A stretch of 64,000 nucleotides of DNA from Lachancea thermotolerans CBS 6340 (GCF_000142805.1 NC_013082.1:186001-250000), one strand, 5' to 3'. Positions 1 through 9,906 are shown, counted from the first letter of the stretch. The notes: generated from the sequence alone by a model not told the origin. Translations and numbers: made by a program.

Positions 1-182
1 ATGTACCATTCCAGCTCCGGTTGCGACTCAATCATCGTCGGGTCTGCTCTGTTCTGGAATTCCAGATCCCACAGGTAACCCTGCACGTCGGCCCGGTAGT
101 CTTCCAAGCTGTGCTCGCACGCCTGGCTTTCCAGTTGTGCCAGGATCTTTGCGCGCCTTGCCCGTTCCTCTACACCGTTCAT
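1..182 (-). CDS. G1 cyclin N-terminus (CLN1/CLN2-like), partial
   Basis: A minus-strand reading frame starts with ATG at 182-180, has an in-frame stop just upstream (CTA at 210-212), and is open to the left edge, giving 60 codons. The peptide begins MNGVEERARRAK and ends in the stretch MIESQPELEWYM. G1 cyclins of the Cln/Ccn family have a run of this kind (roughly M-I-x-x-Q-P-E-[ILM]-x-W-[FY]-M) just before the cyclin box. Such cyclins activate Cdc28 at Start. The upstream region carries an MCB box (500-505) and an SCB-like box (479-485), as expected for an SBF/MBF target. The cyclin box itself lies outside the window, so the family call rests on about 25 residues plus the promoter; another cyclin class is possible. 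Confidence 0.55.
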   Translation of the reverse strand, partial: MNGVEERARRAKILAQLESQACEHSLEDYRADVQGYLWDLEFQNRADPTMIESQPELEWY

Positions 183-478
183 GCTGTACTGCTTGCGACT
201 ATAGCCCAGCTACGATTGTCGCACAGGTCAAGTGGATCGGTTCGCTCCTTCTCTACCACACTGTGCACCCTGTCAAAATTCTGCCTAAATTATATACTGA
301 AAGAGCTACCAATCCGTCCAAGAAGAGCTCTACCTCTAAATCGCTTAAACCGCGATACACCGCTCCGCTGCCTCGAGCAACCCCACTCGACTGCACATTC
401 CCTGGAAGTCGACCGTGTATTAAATCTAAAAGCGGTAAATCTGCAGCTTTTTTCAGCTTTTTTCAGCTTTTTCGTTTT

Positions 479-505
479 TTTCGAGTCGAAATCGCGTTTA
501 CGCGT
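479..505. promoter_or_regulatory. SCB-like and MCB boxes upstream of the cyclin-like gene
   Basis: TTTCGAG at 479-485 is the reverse complement of CTCGAAA and fits the SBF consensus CNCGAAA. ACGCGT at 500-505 is a perfect MCB (MBF site). Both lie about 300 bp upstream of the minus-strand ATG at 182. In S. cerevisiae G1 cyclin genes are induced through such boxes. The pairing of motif and gene is my inference. Confidence 0.5.
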
Positions 506-775
506 GGAGTCATTACCCAAAAGGTATAAAGACTACTAAAGTGATTCTCCCAAAGAGGTAAAGGGCCATACAGTTCAGTAGACATACCACTCAGGTCCCC
601 GTAAGTGCGACAGTACCGGAGCGGGGGTCGGTAGCGGTGCTAGTAGAGGTGTTGGTGGTGATGCATGACCGTAAATGAGACTTGGCACATTAAATATCAC
701 TTTATACATATGCGTCGCTGACCAGCGTCAGTGCCAGAGAAGAGCGCCAGTTGGGACACGGCGACGGTGGATAGG

Positions 776-782
776 TATAAAT
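776..782 (+). promoter_or_regulatory. TATA box of the subtilisin-like gene
   Basis: TATAAAT lies about 113 bp upstream of the ATG at 895, a normal spacing for a yeast TATA promoter. A TATA-type promoter fits a conditionally expressed gene. Confidence 0.5.
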
Positions 783-894
783 GGGTTTGTGTTGTAACAA
801 GCAGAATCATAGGATGTGGGTACACCTCCTAGCAGAGCATTGACCATTGCAGAGTATTCGAGCTTGAACTTGAGTTTTAATAATATTAGTGAAA

Positions 895-2037
895 ATGCGA
901 CTCTTTATGGCAGCACTGTTCGGGCTGCGGGCTGCAGGCGCGGTGCGCTTTGTAGCGGAACTAGGGGACACAGCGAGCGTGGAGGAGGTGCTCGGCGAGC
1001 AATACGCAGCGACGGTCGCCGGCGGAGGTGTGGGCGCGATTACGCTTGGGAACTCGTTCCGTGCCATCTACGGTGAGTTTCCACAGCAGCTACTCGAGGA
1101 CTTCTACCGCAGCGGGCAGATCGTGGCGATGTCGATGGACCGCCCGCTCGGCGTGGCGGAATACATGGTGCAGCAACATGCGCCCAACCACTTGGCCCGG
1201 CTGTCGCAGAAGTCGTCGCTCCGCGGAGGCAACGGCAGCGACAACGGCGCGTACATCTACCACTCTAACGCGGGTAACGGAGTCGATGTGTATCTATTGG
1301 ACACTGGAATCGACGGAACGCACCCGGCGTTTGAGGGCCGCGTTCAGAAGGCGGCCGACTTCAGCTCCGACCCGGTTGCGACTGGGGATCCCCACGGCCA
1401 CGGAACAGCGGTCGCAGGCGTGATTGGGTCCTCTGTGTTCGGGGTCGCCAAGAAGTGCAATCTTTTTGACGTCCGCGTTGCAAACTCCACGGGACACGCA
1501 AGCCTTATCGGCGTGCTCCGCGCTTTGGAGCACGCTTCAAAGCTCGCAGCTGTGACAAAGAGGCCTTCTCTAATTACAATCCCCTTGGAAATGCCCAGAA
1601 ACACGATTTTGAACTCGGCGGTGGAGGCAGTGGTGAGGGACCTGTCAATCCCCGTGGTCGTTGCTGCTGGAAATGAGAACCGTTCCGCTTGCAGTGTAAG
1701 CCCCGCGGGCGCATACGGAGCCTTGACAATCGGCTCGATTGACGTTGCTAGAAATGACGCGCTTGCTCCGTTCACGAACTTCGCAGAGTGTGTTGACCTT
1801 TTTACCGCAGGCGTCGACGTCGCTACGCTGGGACTGGATCATTCCTCAGAGCACCATTTAAGTGGCACTTCTATCAGTGCAGGAGTAGCTTCTGGCCTCG
1901 TTGCCTACTATATGAGCATAGGCCACTACGGAATGGATGCGGTCAACAAAATCAAGCTGCTCAGCTTGCCGAATGTTATTCCTAACTTGCAGCAGAGATC
2001 CCCCGAAACCAGAAACGCGATCCTTCAAAACTTGTAG
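895..2037 (+). CDS. RRT12: Subtilisin-like serine protease, RRT12/PRB1 family
   Basis: Secretory or vacuolar subtilase of 380 residues. A GTG codon lies two codons upstream; I take the first ATG, at 895, as the start. Residues 1-17 are a short hydrophobic signal peptide, followed by an I9-type propeptide region (about 18-100). The catalytic triad is complete: D136 in LLDTGID, H169 in HGHGT, S326 in SGTS, with oxyanion N260 in AAGNEN. It is shorter than S. cerevisiae Prb1 (635 residues) and Rrt12 (491), lacking a long N-terminal extension. Rrt12 acts in dityrosine spore-wall formation; Prb1 and Ysp3 are the alternatives, and assignment within the family is by length and overall feel only. The 5' third is strongly GC-rich (about 70 percent at 961-1020), falling to about 48 percent near the end. 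Confidence 0.75.
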   Translation: MRLFMAALFGLRAAGAVRFVAELGDTASVEEVLGEQYAATVAGGGVGAITLGNSFRAIYGEFPQQLLEDFYRSGQIVAMSMDRPLGVAEYMVQQHAPNHLARLSQKSSLRGGNGSDNGAYIYHSNAGNGVDVYLLDTGIDGTHPAFEGRVQKAADFSSDPVATGDPHGHGTAVAGVIGSSVFGVAKKCNLFDVRVANSTGHASLIGVLRALEHASKLAAVTKRPSLITIPLEMPRNTILNSAVEAVVRDLSIPVVVAAGNENRSACSVSPAGAYGALTIGSIDVARNDALAPFTNFAECVDLFTAGVDVATLGLDHSSEHHLSGTSISAGVASGLVAYYMSIGHYGMDAVNKIKLLSLPNVIPNLQQRSPETRNAILQNL

Positions 2038-2429
2038 CGAGCGCCTGCGCAGTATAGCTTTACAATAAACCAAATGCTGCTGATATAAGTTCTTTCCAAA
2101 AGCCGGCCCGAAACCTCTTATTCTCAGTTTAGTTGTCTAGAAATAGAGGTCGCTATAACGACTTCATCAAAGTACTTAGCTAGAAAACACAGAAAATCAA
2201 AGACTTGGACTATAGAAGAGACGTAGGAATACATCCGCCACTAGCCAGCGTGATTGTTAGGACTGATTCGCGCTCAGTTCAGCTCATCGATGAATGCACT
2301 CGACTCAAGAGGGATTGTATCATCATATACGCAGCTTGATGCTGTTGATAAAAACGCGTAAGCTGAGACAAATTCGCGCCCTAATAGCCCATCTCTGCAG
2401 ATCCTCTGCTCATGCACCACTAGCGTCTG
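2038..2429. other. Intergenic region, TOF1 promoter
   Basis: A 392-bp spacer between the tandem protease gene and TOF1. Apart from the MCB box at 2354-2359 I see no gene or structured RNA in it. Confidence 0.7.
2354..2359. promoter_or_regulatory. MCB box (ACGCGT) upstream of TOF1
   Basis: A perfect MCB hexamer 71 bp upstream of the TOF1 ATG. MBF binds this site to drive late-G1 transcription of replication genes, which suits a replication-fork protein. Confidence 0.5.
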
Positions 2430-5400
2430 ATGTCGACATTAGGTAGCTCGCAAATACCGGAGGCAACAGGAGAATTCGGAAGCCCTCAAAGATCTGCTGA
2501 AGATGGACAGCCTGTTGTGGACAACTCCTCTCAGATTTTGAAAGCCAGAATAGCGCTGCTGGCAACGGCGATCGGTGGACCAGATCACAGTTCTGAGGTG
2601 GATCCACCACCTTATGTTATTGGAGATGACTGTCTAGCGTGCTTGAAGGACCTGAAGAGATGGTTCAAGTTAGTGGATGACAAGCAGTCGAGATGGGACG
2701 TTGCCGCTGCCGCTGCACAATACAACATTTTAACTGAAGACTTGCTTCCGATATTAATCAATTGGGATAAAGCCCATTGCGATGCCATTAAAAAGGCCAA
2801 GAAAAAAGGTGGAACGCCCGAGGACTATTTGGGAAACAAAAGTTACCATCACAAGATTGCGTTAAATGCTCTACAGCTCATGGTCTTGATGACTTGGCCC
2901 CTTATACTGACAGACCAGTCCACTCAAAACCAAGTCGCACACTACTCAGAACTGAAAAAGAGCCAGGTGAAGTACAAAAAGGCGATACTCAGCGTCGAAA
3001 ACGGACGTGTTCTAAGATCCGCCATTAGACTCGCTGTTGAAGTCATAAAAACTGAAAAACGGCTCCGAACTCCTAAGGATAACGTTGTGTTAAGACTAGT
3101 TCTTAATTTTTTTAGAAACATTGTCGCTATTGAACCTAGCGACCTGACTATCAGCAGCAAGAAATCTTTGTCAAAAGGTATCAATTCCACGGACATGCTT
3201 CCACCCAGCGTCTCGAGGGATGACATTTCTCTTTCTGCCGTTGTTGGAGCATTTCAGACAAATAAAGTTTTCAAATTCTTACTGACCCTTTCTAGCTCCA
3301 TCAACCAGGAGTTTGACGCTGCATTCATAAACGTTCCCCTTTTGGAGCTCATATTCTTTCTTATAAAAAACGCCTCTCATTCCACTTTTTTCCCAGCTGG
3401 CGGCAAAACTTCAAGTAAACCAAATCAGAAAAATGAAGGGCTTGGTCAAACCCAGGTCGGCAGTGAACTCTCAAGGTTGCTAAAAAAAGAACGTGAAATG
3501 AAAAAAACAGTGGTCAGGAACACCTCAACGAGACACTCGCGATTTGGAAGTCTTTTGTCGATCCAGACATCGGAGCATCAAAGGCTCACAGTGTCTGGAG
3601 GCCAGAATATTCTGGATGGCGACTTCGCTTTACAGAAAATGGACTCCCGAAAGAAATGGAATAAGAGAAGTGTTATGAAAGATGAACACGTCGAGGGACT
3701 GGCCAGCAACTTTTTGAACTTCAACGAGGAAGCTAGATATTGGGATAACGCTACCGCTTTGGTGCTGAAAGAGTTTGTCGATGATTTTATTGAAGTTGGC
3801 TTCAACTCCCTCTTGCGGAGTGTTACCGATTATTTTACTACCGAGGAAGACAAAATGGTCGTGGTTCACCAGATTCAATATCTGCTTTTCTATTCCTGGT
3901 TTTTGAAGTACCAAAGACTTGCAAAGCAGAGTGATCCCAAATTAAACTTCCAGCCTGTGATGTTTGCGCTTCGTGATACAGCGTGCATATTAGTTAGCCA
4001 GATTCTCCGGAAGGCTGTTGAACAAAAAGTTTGGGCCGTTGTGCACGCAGGAATGATAGCATTCAACGAGATAATGTCGACGCTGGCCACTATGGGCCCA
4101 GAAGATGAAGATATTGCACAGTACGTCAAGGGCCAAATTCTTCAAGAAGAGCGTATAAAGCTTTTATCCAGTCTGCCACGAACTGCTAGTAACCACTCAA
4201 CTTCATATATCAGAAGTTGTGTTTCGCTTGTTCATACGCTCCTCAGAATGCTTGAGTCAGACAGTATTGAAAGTAAAGAACCCCAGGAATCAAACAAAAA
4301 CGCAAAAGGCAGAGACGGCACTTTTAGTTTAATTGAAGCTGAGAGAATAGCAGAGGAGGAGGGTATCGAGATTGAAGAGGCGCTTGAAATAATGGAGCAA
4401 CGCTTTCGCAAAGCCAGCTTAGATTATAACAAAGTTCAAAGAGCTTTTTCTGTGGAAACTACGGTTAAGACATACATATCCTTCCTCCAAAGATTCAGAG
4501 ATTTGGAAGACGGGGACATTAAAAAGGCTATTCAGTTCCTATATCGTGTATTTGCCGGAGTAAAAGAAGAGTCTTTGTTATACCGAATTGATTTCATGAT
4601 TCTACTCAAAGATCTTTTGGGACCGACTGGGCTGTCAATGGCGTCTAGATCAAGAAAGCACGTAGTAAAGTTTGCGGATTTTTATATGGCTAGGTTCAAG
4701 GAAAGACTAAAAGCCTCTCCATCTTGGTTTGTTAGCATTCTCTTCCCTACGATTCATGACAGAGAAGCTGGCCATTACCAGAAATACGGCGAAAAGTTGA
4801 TGGCAAACCAAAATCAAATCGTACTACCGTCAAGTAAATTCATTGAGGCTGAAGAGCTCATTGGCCTTAGTGCCAGTGCTCTCCTAGATTTCAAGTTCGG
4901 GGTATTGGTTTCTTCGCTGATAGACAATGAGAAACGGGAATGCGTGGAGGCCCTCAAACAAGCCCTCACAAGGACATGCAATGTTCTGAAAAGCTGGTTA
5001 TTAAATGAAGTCTCGAGGGGAGATGAATTTGGGCACACCTCAAAGGAATTTTTTGAGCCAGAAGACGCTTTTGTTAAGAGATCAACTTACCGCGATCCTG
5101 ATTTTAGAGCTTTATTACAGCTCTGCGGTTACGAGGTACCACAGAGTGTCAAGGGCAAATGCGTGTTAATTCCTTCTACACCAATCCCTGAGATAGAGTC
5201 GTCAATCACTCTTCTGGTGAAATACCTAACCAATGCGTTCGATACTCCGAATGGCCTGCCATCATCTTCTTACCTTACTAGGCCTAATACACAAGGTGCT
5301 GAAGATGACAGCTACTATTTTACTAACGACGGTATCCAAACTGAAGCTGAACAAGACGACACTGGCAATCAGGACCAATATTTCAAGGCTTTAGAGTCAG

Positions 5401-6074
5401 ACGCATTAACCAACAATTTGCATTCAACGAGAGGTGTTGCACTCAAAAAGCGTAAGAAAGCTACTCGGAAAGATAACGCTAAGCCTAAAACCAATAAACA
5501 AAACTCCAATCCCCGGAAATCGGAAAGAGAGCCAAGCACTAACTCAGAGCCCTCCAACAAGCGCCAAAATATAACCAGCGCAGAGTACATCAGTGATTCA
5601 GACGACTCAAGTGATGAGAGTATGCACTCCATATTCTACGAAAACGAAATGTACATGAGATTTTTACTCGACAAGCACGGAGGGCTGTTACCTCCAGATA
5701 AGTTCGCTTTATTTTCAGTTTTTAGCAATGAAAGGATCAAGAACGGCGGCTTGACTACTAATGACTATTCCTCATTGTTTGGTGGCCCTATTCCAAGCTT
5801 GGAGGGTCTCAAGCGGTCGGAGGGCTTAGAAGCTCCTCAAACAGTTTCTGGAAAAATTAATAATGACCTTCATGATAGAGAAGTGCCGCGGTTGCTTGCC
5901 AATCAACAGAAACATCTGCATGGTTCCTCACCAACTGGTTCTGAAGTAATCCAGCCTCTCTCAAATCATCCTCTTTTATCAGACGCTAGCGACAAGGATG
6001 ATGAGGAGGTGTCCAAAACCCCTGCTCAAACTCGAAAAAGACAGAGAGTCATGTTTGAGGATGATGACGAATAG
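2430..6074 (+). CDS. TOF1: Tof1, replication fork protection (Timeless family)
   Basis: A 1214-residue Timeless-family protein (S. cerevisiae Tof1 is 1238). Tof1 forms the fork protection complex with Csm3 and Mrc1, travels with the CMG helicase, mediates S-phase checkpoint signalling and pausing at barriers, and recruits topoisomerase I. The conserved helical Timeless region occupies roughly the N-terminal 400 residues. The C-terminal third (about 980-1214) is charged and disordered, with a basic Lys/Arg patch (KKRKKATRKD) and acidic serine runs (SDSDDSSDES). It sits head-to-tail after the protease and converges on AVT2, with only 37 bp between the stop codons. Next to SEC2/BNI1, as in S. 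cerevisiae, except for the inserted AVT2. Confidence 0.95.
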   Translation: MSTLGSSQIPEATGEFGSPQRSAEDGQPVVDNSSQILKARIALLATAIGGPDHSSEVDPPPYVIGDDCLACLKDLKRWFKLVDDKQSRWDVAAAAAQYNILTEDLLPILINWDKAHCDAIKKAKKKGGTPEDYLGNKSYHHKIALNALQLMVLMTWPLILTDQSTQNQVAHYSELKKSQVKYKKAILSVENGRVLRSAIRLAVEVIKTEKRLRTPKDNVVLRLVLNFFRNIVAIEPSDLTISSKKSLSKGINSTDMLPPSVSRDDISLSAVVGAFQTNKVFKFLLTLSSSINQEFDAAFINVPLLELIFFLIKNASHSTFFPAGGKTSSKPNQKNEGLGQTQVGSELSRLLKKEREMKKTVVRNTSTRHSRFGSLLSIQTSEHQRLTVSGGQNILDGDFALQKMDSRKKWNKRSVMKDEHVEGLASNFLNFNEEARYWDNATALVLKEFVDDFIEVGFNSLLRSVTDYFTTEEDKMVVVHQIQYLLFYSWFLKYQRLAKQSDPKLNFQPVMFALRDTACILVSQILRKAVEQKVWAVVHAGMIAFNEIMSTLATMGPEDEDIAQYVKGQILQEERIKLLSSLPRTASNHSTSYIRSCVSLVHTLLRMLESDSIESKEPQESNKNAKGRDGTFSLIEAERIAEEEGIEIEEALEIMEQRFRKASLDYNKVQRAFSVETTVKTYISFLQRFRDLEDGDIKKAIQFLYRVFAGVKEESLLYRIDFMILLKDLLGPTGLSMASRSRKHVVKFADFYMARFKERLKASPSWFVSILFPTIHDREAGHYQKYGEKLMANQNQIVLPSSKFIEAEELIGLSASALLDFKFGVLVSSLIDNEKRECVEALKQALTRTCNVLKSWLLNEVSRGDEFGHTSKEFFEPEDAFVKRSTYRDPDFRALLQLCGYEVPQSVKGKCVLIPSTPIPEIESSITLLVKYLTNAFDTPNGLPSSSYLTRPNTQGAEDDSYYFTNDGIQTEAEQDDTGNQDQYFKALESDALTNNLHSTRGVALKKRKKATRKDNAKPKTNKQNSNPRKSEREPSTNSEPSNKRQNITSAEYISDSDDSSDESMHSIFYENEMYMRFLLDKHGGLLPPDKFALFSVFSNERIKNGGLTTNDYSSLFGGPIPSLEGLKRSEGLEAPQTVSGKINNDLHDREVPRLLANQQKHLHGSSPTGSEVIQPLSNHPLLSDASDKDDEEVSKTPAQTRKRQRVMFEDDDE

Positions 6075-6111
6075 TGTTTTAAGGATTCTGCGAACGCACC
6101 TCAAAAGGTGC

Positions 6112-7521
6112 CTATGTTTCACAGTGCTTTTGGTCTCCACCATTTATGTAGCTAATAATTGTCTGGGTACTACTAATCAACATAATAGCAAACCCGAAAC
6201 CTATACACACGTAGTGAGGTATTCTATCCCGCCATTTCAAGTTTCCCCCAACAAGCTTCAAATTTACCCACGGAGGAAGTATGTAAGCCATTAAAGATGC
6301 TGTCGTGGCGCCAATTAACTCAAACAACGCACCAAGGTTGCAGGTTGTCAGAGATATAGCCATCGTACCAAACACAAGCGCGGTGCTTATGATGACATGC
6401 AGTTTCAAACTCAGTACTCGCGGTTGGCTCTTGGGCTCAGAATTGAAAAACATCAGATCTTTTATGACATCCCTCAACACAAAAATTTCCAAGGGAAAAG
6501 TCGTGAGCATATTGAATCCAAAACAGAATCTTGCTACGTTCACAGCGTTGTCATTCCCAGGAAAGTTGTTGAGAATGTTACCTTTGGTTTTGTCTTTGAA
6601 AACCAAAAAGCCAGTGAAGCCCATTAAAAAACAAAAAATCATTGCGATAAAGCAACTGAAGTGTGTCAACCTGTCGAACCTTTTTAAACTAGGCGTTTTC
6701 AAAGAAAAGTAAATGAAGCTTGTATTGTGATGACAAACTAGCGCAAAAGAAATCACTGAAAGGCCCTGGAATATTCTTGGCGTGATCAAAAGGTTACTAG
6801 AATTAAAGCTTCCTTTATACGCAGAATCTGTCCCTGGCCCTTTGATCACCACAATAACAACGATAACTACCATGCTGGCGAGTGCCAACATGGAAGCTTT
6901 CGAAAGTTTCGAAATGTCCCTGTTGAGGGAGAGTGGGAAGGAAATGAGACAAGTTACAACAACTATCACAATGTTTCGATGGAAGAGGTTGTCGTGGCCA
7001 GAAAAAAAGGCCCGCAAAACGTGTGGTATGGTATCTCCTATGATAATACAAAACCCGATGCACCCTCCAAATGCAAACAAACCATTTGATAGCAGAATAA
7101 GTAGTTTTCCCTTTCTTCCCATAGCCAACTCGACTGAGTCCTGATAGGTGGTCTTTCCCGATATTCTCAGATTCACAACAATGAGACGTATCGTCCAGTC
7201 GACTAGAAGAGAGAGCAGCACTATTGCCAACACGCCTCCTAGAAGCCCGCAATTTTTGACAGCAAACGGTTGACCTATGATTCCTGCCCCAAGGATACTG
7301 TTGGCCATATTCATGAACGCCATAAGAATGTTTGATTTTGATCTCTGTTCATGTAGGAATGTGCTGGTAAATCTATCTTCGCTGTCCACACTAAGTCTCT
7401 CGGGCCTCACTTCAGTGCTACGGTCAAAGCTGGAAAGCTCAAAATTATCGCCCAAGGGTCCCCTCTGGTCGTGCGAACCTCGCCCTTGTATAAAAGGCTC
7501 ATTGAATGGATCTTTTGACAT
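6112..7521 (-). CDS. AVT2: Avt2, amino-acid transporter of the AVT (AAAP) family
   Basis: A 469-residue multi-pass membrane protein; the ATG is at 7521 (a TTG codon precedes it). A hydrophilic N-terminus of about 65 residues is followed by about 11 hydrophobic segments starting with the conserved NMANSILGAGIIGQP signature of the AVT/SNAT fold, and a later GDTIPHVLRAFF stretch typical of Avt2. The family exchanges neutral amino acids with protons, mostly at the vacuole; the substrate of Avt2 is not well known. In S. cerevisiae AVT2 lies next to CAN1 on chromosome V. Here it lies between TOF1 and SEC2, near the CAN1/ALP1 homologue, an interleaving expected of an unduplicated gene order. Confidence 0.9.
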   Translation of the reverse strand: MSKDPFNEPFIQGRGSHDQRGPLGDNFELSSFDRSTEVRPERLSVDSEDRFTSTFLHEQRSKSNILMAFMNMANSILGAGIIGQPFAVKNCGLLGGVLAIVLLSLLVDWTIRLIVVNLRISGKTTYQDSVELAMGRKGKLLILLSNGLFAFGGCIGFCIIIGDTIPHVLRAFFSGHDNLFHRNIVIVVVTCLISFPLSLNRDISKLSKASMLALASMVVIVVIVVIKGPGTDSAYKGSFNSSNLLITPRIFQGLSVISFALVCHHNTSFIYFSLKTPSLKRFDRLTHFSCFIAMIFCFLMGFTGFLVFKDKTKGNILNNFPGNDNAVNVARFCFGFNMLTTFPLEIFVLRDVIKDLMFFNSEPKSQPRVLSLKLHVIISTALVFGTMAISLTTCNLGALFELIGATTASLMAYILPPWVNLKLVGGNLKWRDRIPHYVCIGFGFAIMLISSTQTIISYINGGDQKHCET

Positions 7522-7704
7522 CAATTGGGACCAAAGCCAATGCCTCCATCAAATTCAACAATGACAAGAGATATATTGTTATGGTTCTGTGATTAAGCAA
7601 CTGAAACACCAACCTAAATGATTGTGTTTGGACTTTAGATTGGACTATCATCGGTCACATCAGACGAAATCTGAGTCGTTATCACGCCCGATACAAAATC
7701 GAGC

Positions 7705-9906
7705 TCAAGAAAACGTGCTACGAGCATCATCAAAGCCAGCTTCTTCATCATCGGTAGCACTTTGAGATGGGAGTTCGCTACGCGATTTTGCATGATCAGA
7801 GCTGGCTGATTCTGGAGCTTTTCCAGTTATTTTTTTAGTATCGCTTTCAGCCACAAGTTCAATAATGTTTTCAGCAGTTCCTTCGCCATTGGGGGCCTCA
7901 CTTGTTCGACTTTTAACCATCCTTGCTGGAGCTTCGACATTTTGGGCGTAATTTTGCTCATCTAGGTCAATAGAACCAGGAACAGCTGCCTTTTTTTCCA
8001 CGGTTCTTGCTGTCTTTGTTTGGCTTTCTTGTATTGGGGATGATGCGCCAGTATCGGAGTCTGCGATTGTTTGAACAAAGGAAGCGCCGATTTTTGCTCC
8101 AGCGTCGCCACCCTCCGACGTCCTGGGGTCCAATGTGGTGGGATTTCCAGAGCTTGTTTGTGTAGTCTGAGAAGTCTCCTTACCCTCCAACCCCGCGCTC
8201 TCTAATGTACTGTTCATTTTTTCGAAGTCAAATCCTTCTTCGTTGTCTACCTCTTCCTCGTTATGAAGACTAAAAGACTCGCGCGCTTCTTGGCCAAGTT
8301 CCGGAACAAGGCCGTCTCCAACTATGGAGTCGTTACCGGGTCGATCGACCGCAACAACAGGCCCTACTTTTGTCTCAACAACATCTTCCAGGGTCCAAAT
8401 ACCTATATGAGCCCAGTGTAACGAAGAACGTAATTTACAGAGCTGTGCCCATGCCCGCTGAATGTTTGTTGTTGGCGTAGTAATTTGTTCAGGACAAGGT
8501 GAAGCACTCTCGACAGTATAACTTGTCTTGAGAGGTAATGTCTTGGACAAGCCTGCCATAAAACTCATTCGTTTGGACTTTCTGTCGGGTTTCATTTTAT
8601 CAGGAGGGCTTTCAAGGGTTGGGGAATTTGAGACTGAATTGGTTTGGACCGAAAAGGCGTTATTGGTTTTGGAAATAGTTACAGCTTCTAAATGCCAAGC
8701 ACCACTCTTTAGTGACCTGAGAAATGCAAAAATTTCGCAAGTTTGTCGAACCTTTAGCAAACAATAGTGGCAGAGGGGAAATTGGGAACTTGTTTCAGTG
8801 ATACCATTTTCCATTTTCTGTAGTGTTTTCAAGACATAAAGCCTGCCATGTTCTAAAATATCATTTCTACTCTCGGAGCAGAAGGAACAAGGGCTCTCGA
8901 TTGCTACAGGAGGGGAATCTGCCGGGTAGTTATAAAGATGGGGCCGCGACTGCTGTTCTGGTCCCTGAAACTGTGGTACCGCTTCAACTTGAGAGGACAT
9001 GTGCCCCACTCTGTACGTCTCGTTTATACCACTGACTGGCTCAACAACAATCGATCCATCAATCATTAAACTCATAAGATTGCGCCTCAAGTACCACCCA
9101 ATACCGCTTGCATTATCCAGGCGAAGCACAGGCTGAATCTCATCATGTATCAATCTCCTCAACAGTTTAGAGTAAGACGTAGAATCTCTTATAGAAGCAC
9201 ACTGAGGAAGGGCTGCAATAAACTTCAAAAACTCATTGTACAGGACCAAATCGTAACGTAAAGATTTCAGCAGTGGAGAAAAAAGAGCAGGGCTTGGGGG
9301 CGAAGCCGTCCCGTTTAATGCATTCATGGTTTTTTCGAGGGCCGATTCTGACGAGGAAGCGACGCTGTCCTCTGCAGCGACAGATGCCTGATTTGACTTC
9401 AGCCTATCATTACTCTCTTCTTCAAGGTTATACAGAACTTTCTTTAAATTTTTGAGCTGTATTTCGAGGGTTTCCAAAAGGGTCTCTTTCTCTTGAAGTT
9501 GTTCAGCTAACTTGGAATTCTTGACTTGAACACTATGCGTTTCTCTTCGCGCATCAGCTACCATGTTGTTGGCCTCGTCGAAAAGTGAGGCCGTGAGATC
9601 CTCAACTTCTTTGTTTAGTCTGTCAATTTCGCCCTCGGCTGTTAACTTGCCTGATCGCGCTGCCTGAAGCTCTTCTTGGATCTTGATGTTTTGGGACCTT
9701 TCGGATTTTAAATTGGACTCCGCCTGCTCTAACTGCTGTCTCAAATCTTCATAGTTCTGTAAAGATTCTCGTTGGCTTGCAATTACCTTCCGGGCTTGCA
9801 AAAGCTGTTCTTCTAGGTGCGACTGCTTGTCTATACTTTCAATAAGCTGAGTTGACAAGGAGGACACCTGTACCGAGACCCTCTTAGACTCTTCTTCCTC
9901 TGTCAT
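7705..9906 (-). CDS. SEC2: Sec2, guanine-nucleotide exchange factor for Rab Sec4
   Basis: A 733-residue protein (S. cerevisiae Sec2 is 759). Residues about 1-165 form one long coiled coil rich in Glu, Gln and Lys heptads, containing the Sec4 exchange region with the characteristic SLFDEANNMVADAR stretch around residues 110-123. Sec2 activates Sec4 on post-Golgi vesicles and binds Ypt32 and Sec15, coupling vesicle identity to exocyst tethering at the bud. A middle region (about 205-460) holds the conserved SLRYDLVLYNEFLKF segment and a Cys-rich patch (CSFCSES, CHYC). The C-terminal 250 residues are acidic, low-complexity and probably disordered and phosphorylated. Tandem between AVT2 and BNI1, all on the minus strand. 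Confidence 0.95.
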   Translation of the reverse strand: MTEEEESKRVSVQVSSLSTQLIESIDKQSHLEEQLLQARKVIASQRESLQNYEDLRQQLEQAESNLKSERSQNIKIQEELQAARSGKLTAEGEIDRLNKEVEDLTASLFDEANNMVADARRETHSVQVKNSKLAEQLQEKETLLETLEIQLKNLKKVLYNLEEESNDRLKSNQASVAAEDSVASSSESALEKTMNALNGTASPPSPALFSPLLKSLRYDLVLYNEFLKFIAALPQCASIRDSTSYSKLLRRLIHDEIQPVLRLDNASGIGWYLRRNLMSLMIDGSIVVEPVSGINETYRVGHMSSQVEAVPQFQGPEQQSRPHLYNYPADSPPVAIESPCSFCSESRNDILEHGRLYVLKTLQKMENGITETSSQFPLCHYCLLKVRQTCEIFAFLRSLKSGAWHLEAVTISKTNNAFSVQTNSVSNSPTLESPPDKMKPDRKSKRMSFMAGLSKTLPLKTSYTVESASPCPEQITTPTTNIQRAWAQLCKLRSSLHWAHIGIWTLEDVVETKVGPVVAVDRPGNDSIVGDGLVPELGQEARESFSLHNEEEVDNEEGFDFEKMNSTLESAGLEGKETSQTTQTSSGNPTTLDPRTSEGGDAGAKIGASFVQTIADSDTGASSPIQESQTKTARTVEKKAAVPGSIDLDEQNYAQNVEAPARMVKSRTSEAPNGEGTAENIIELVAESDTKKITGKAPESASSDHAKSRSELPSQSATDDEEAGFDDARSTFS

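Larger units (their letters stand above)
183..894. other. Intergenic region with two divergent promoters
   Basis: This 0.7-kb stretch separates the divergent cyclin-like gene and the subtilisin-like gene. I see no convincing gene in it; overlapping frames at 21-539 and 137-529 have low-complexity, unrecognisable translations. It holds a 10-bp unit (CAGCTTTTTT) repeated about three times at 444-472, the MCB and SCB-like boxes at 479-505, and a TATA box at 776-782. Confidence 0.7.

Noticed and set aside
21-539. A 172-codon plus-strand frame and an overlapping 130-codon frame
   Set aside because: They overlap the N-terminus of the cyclin-like gene on the other strand and its promoter, and their translations are low-complexity with no family resemblance.
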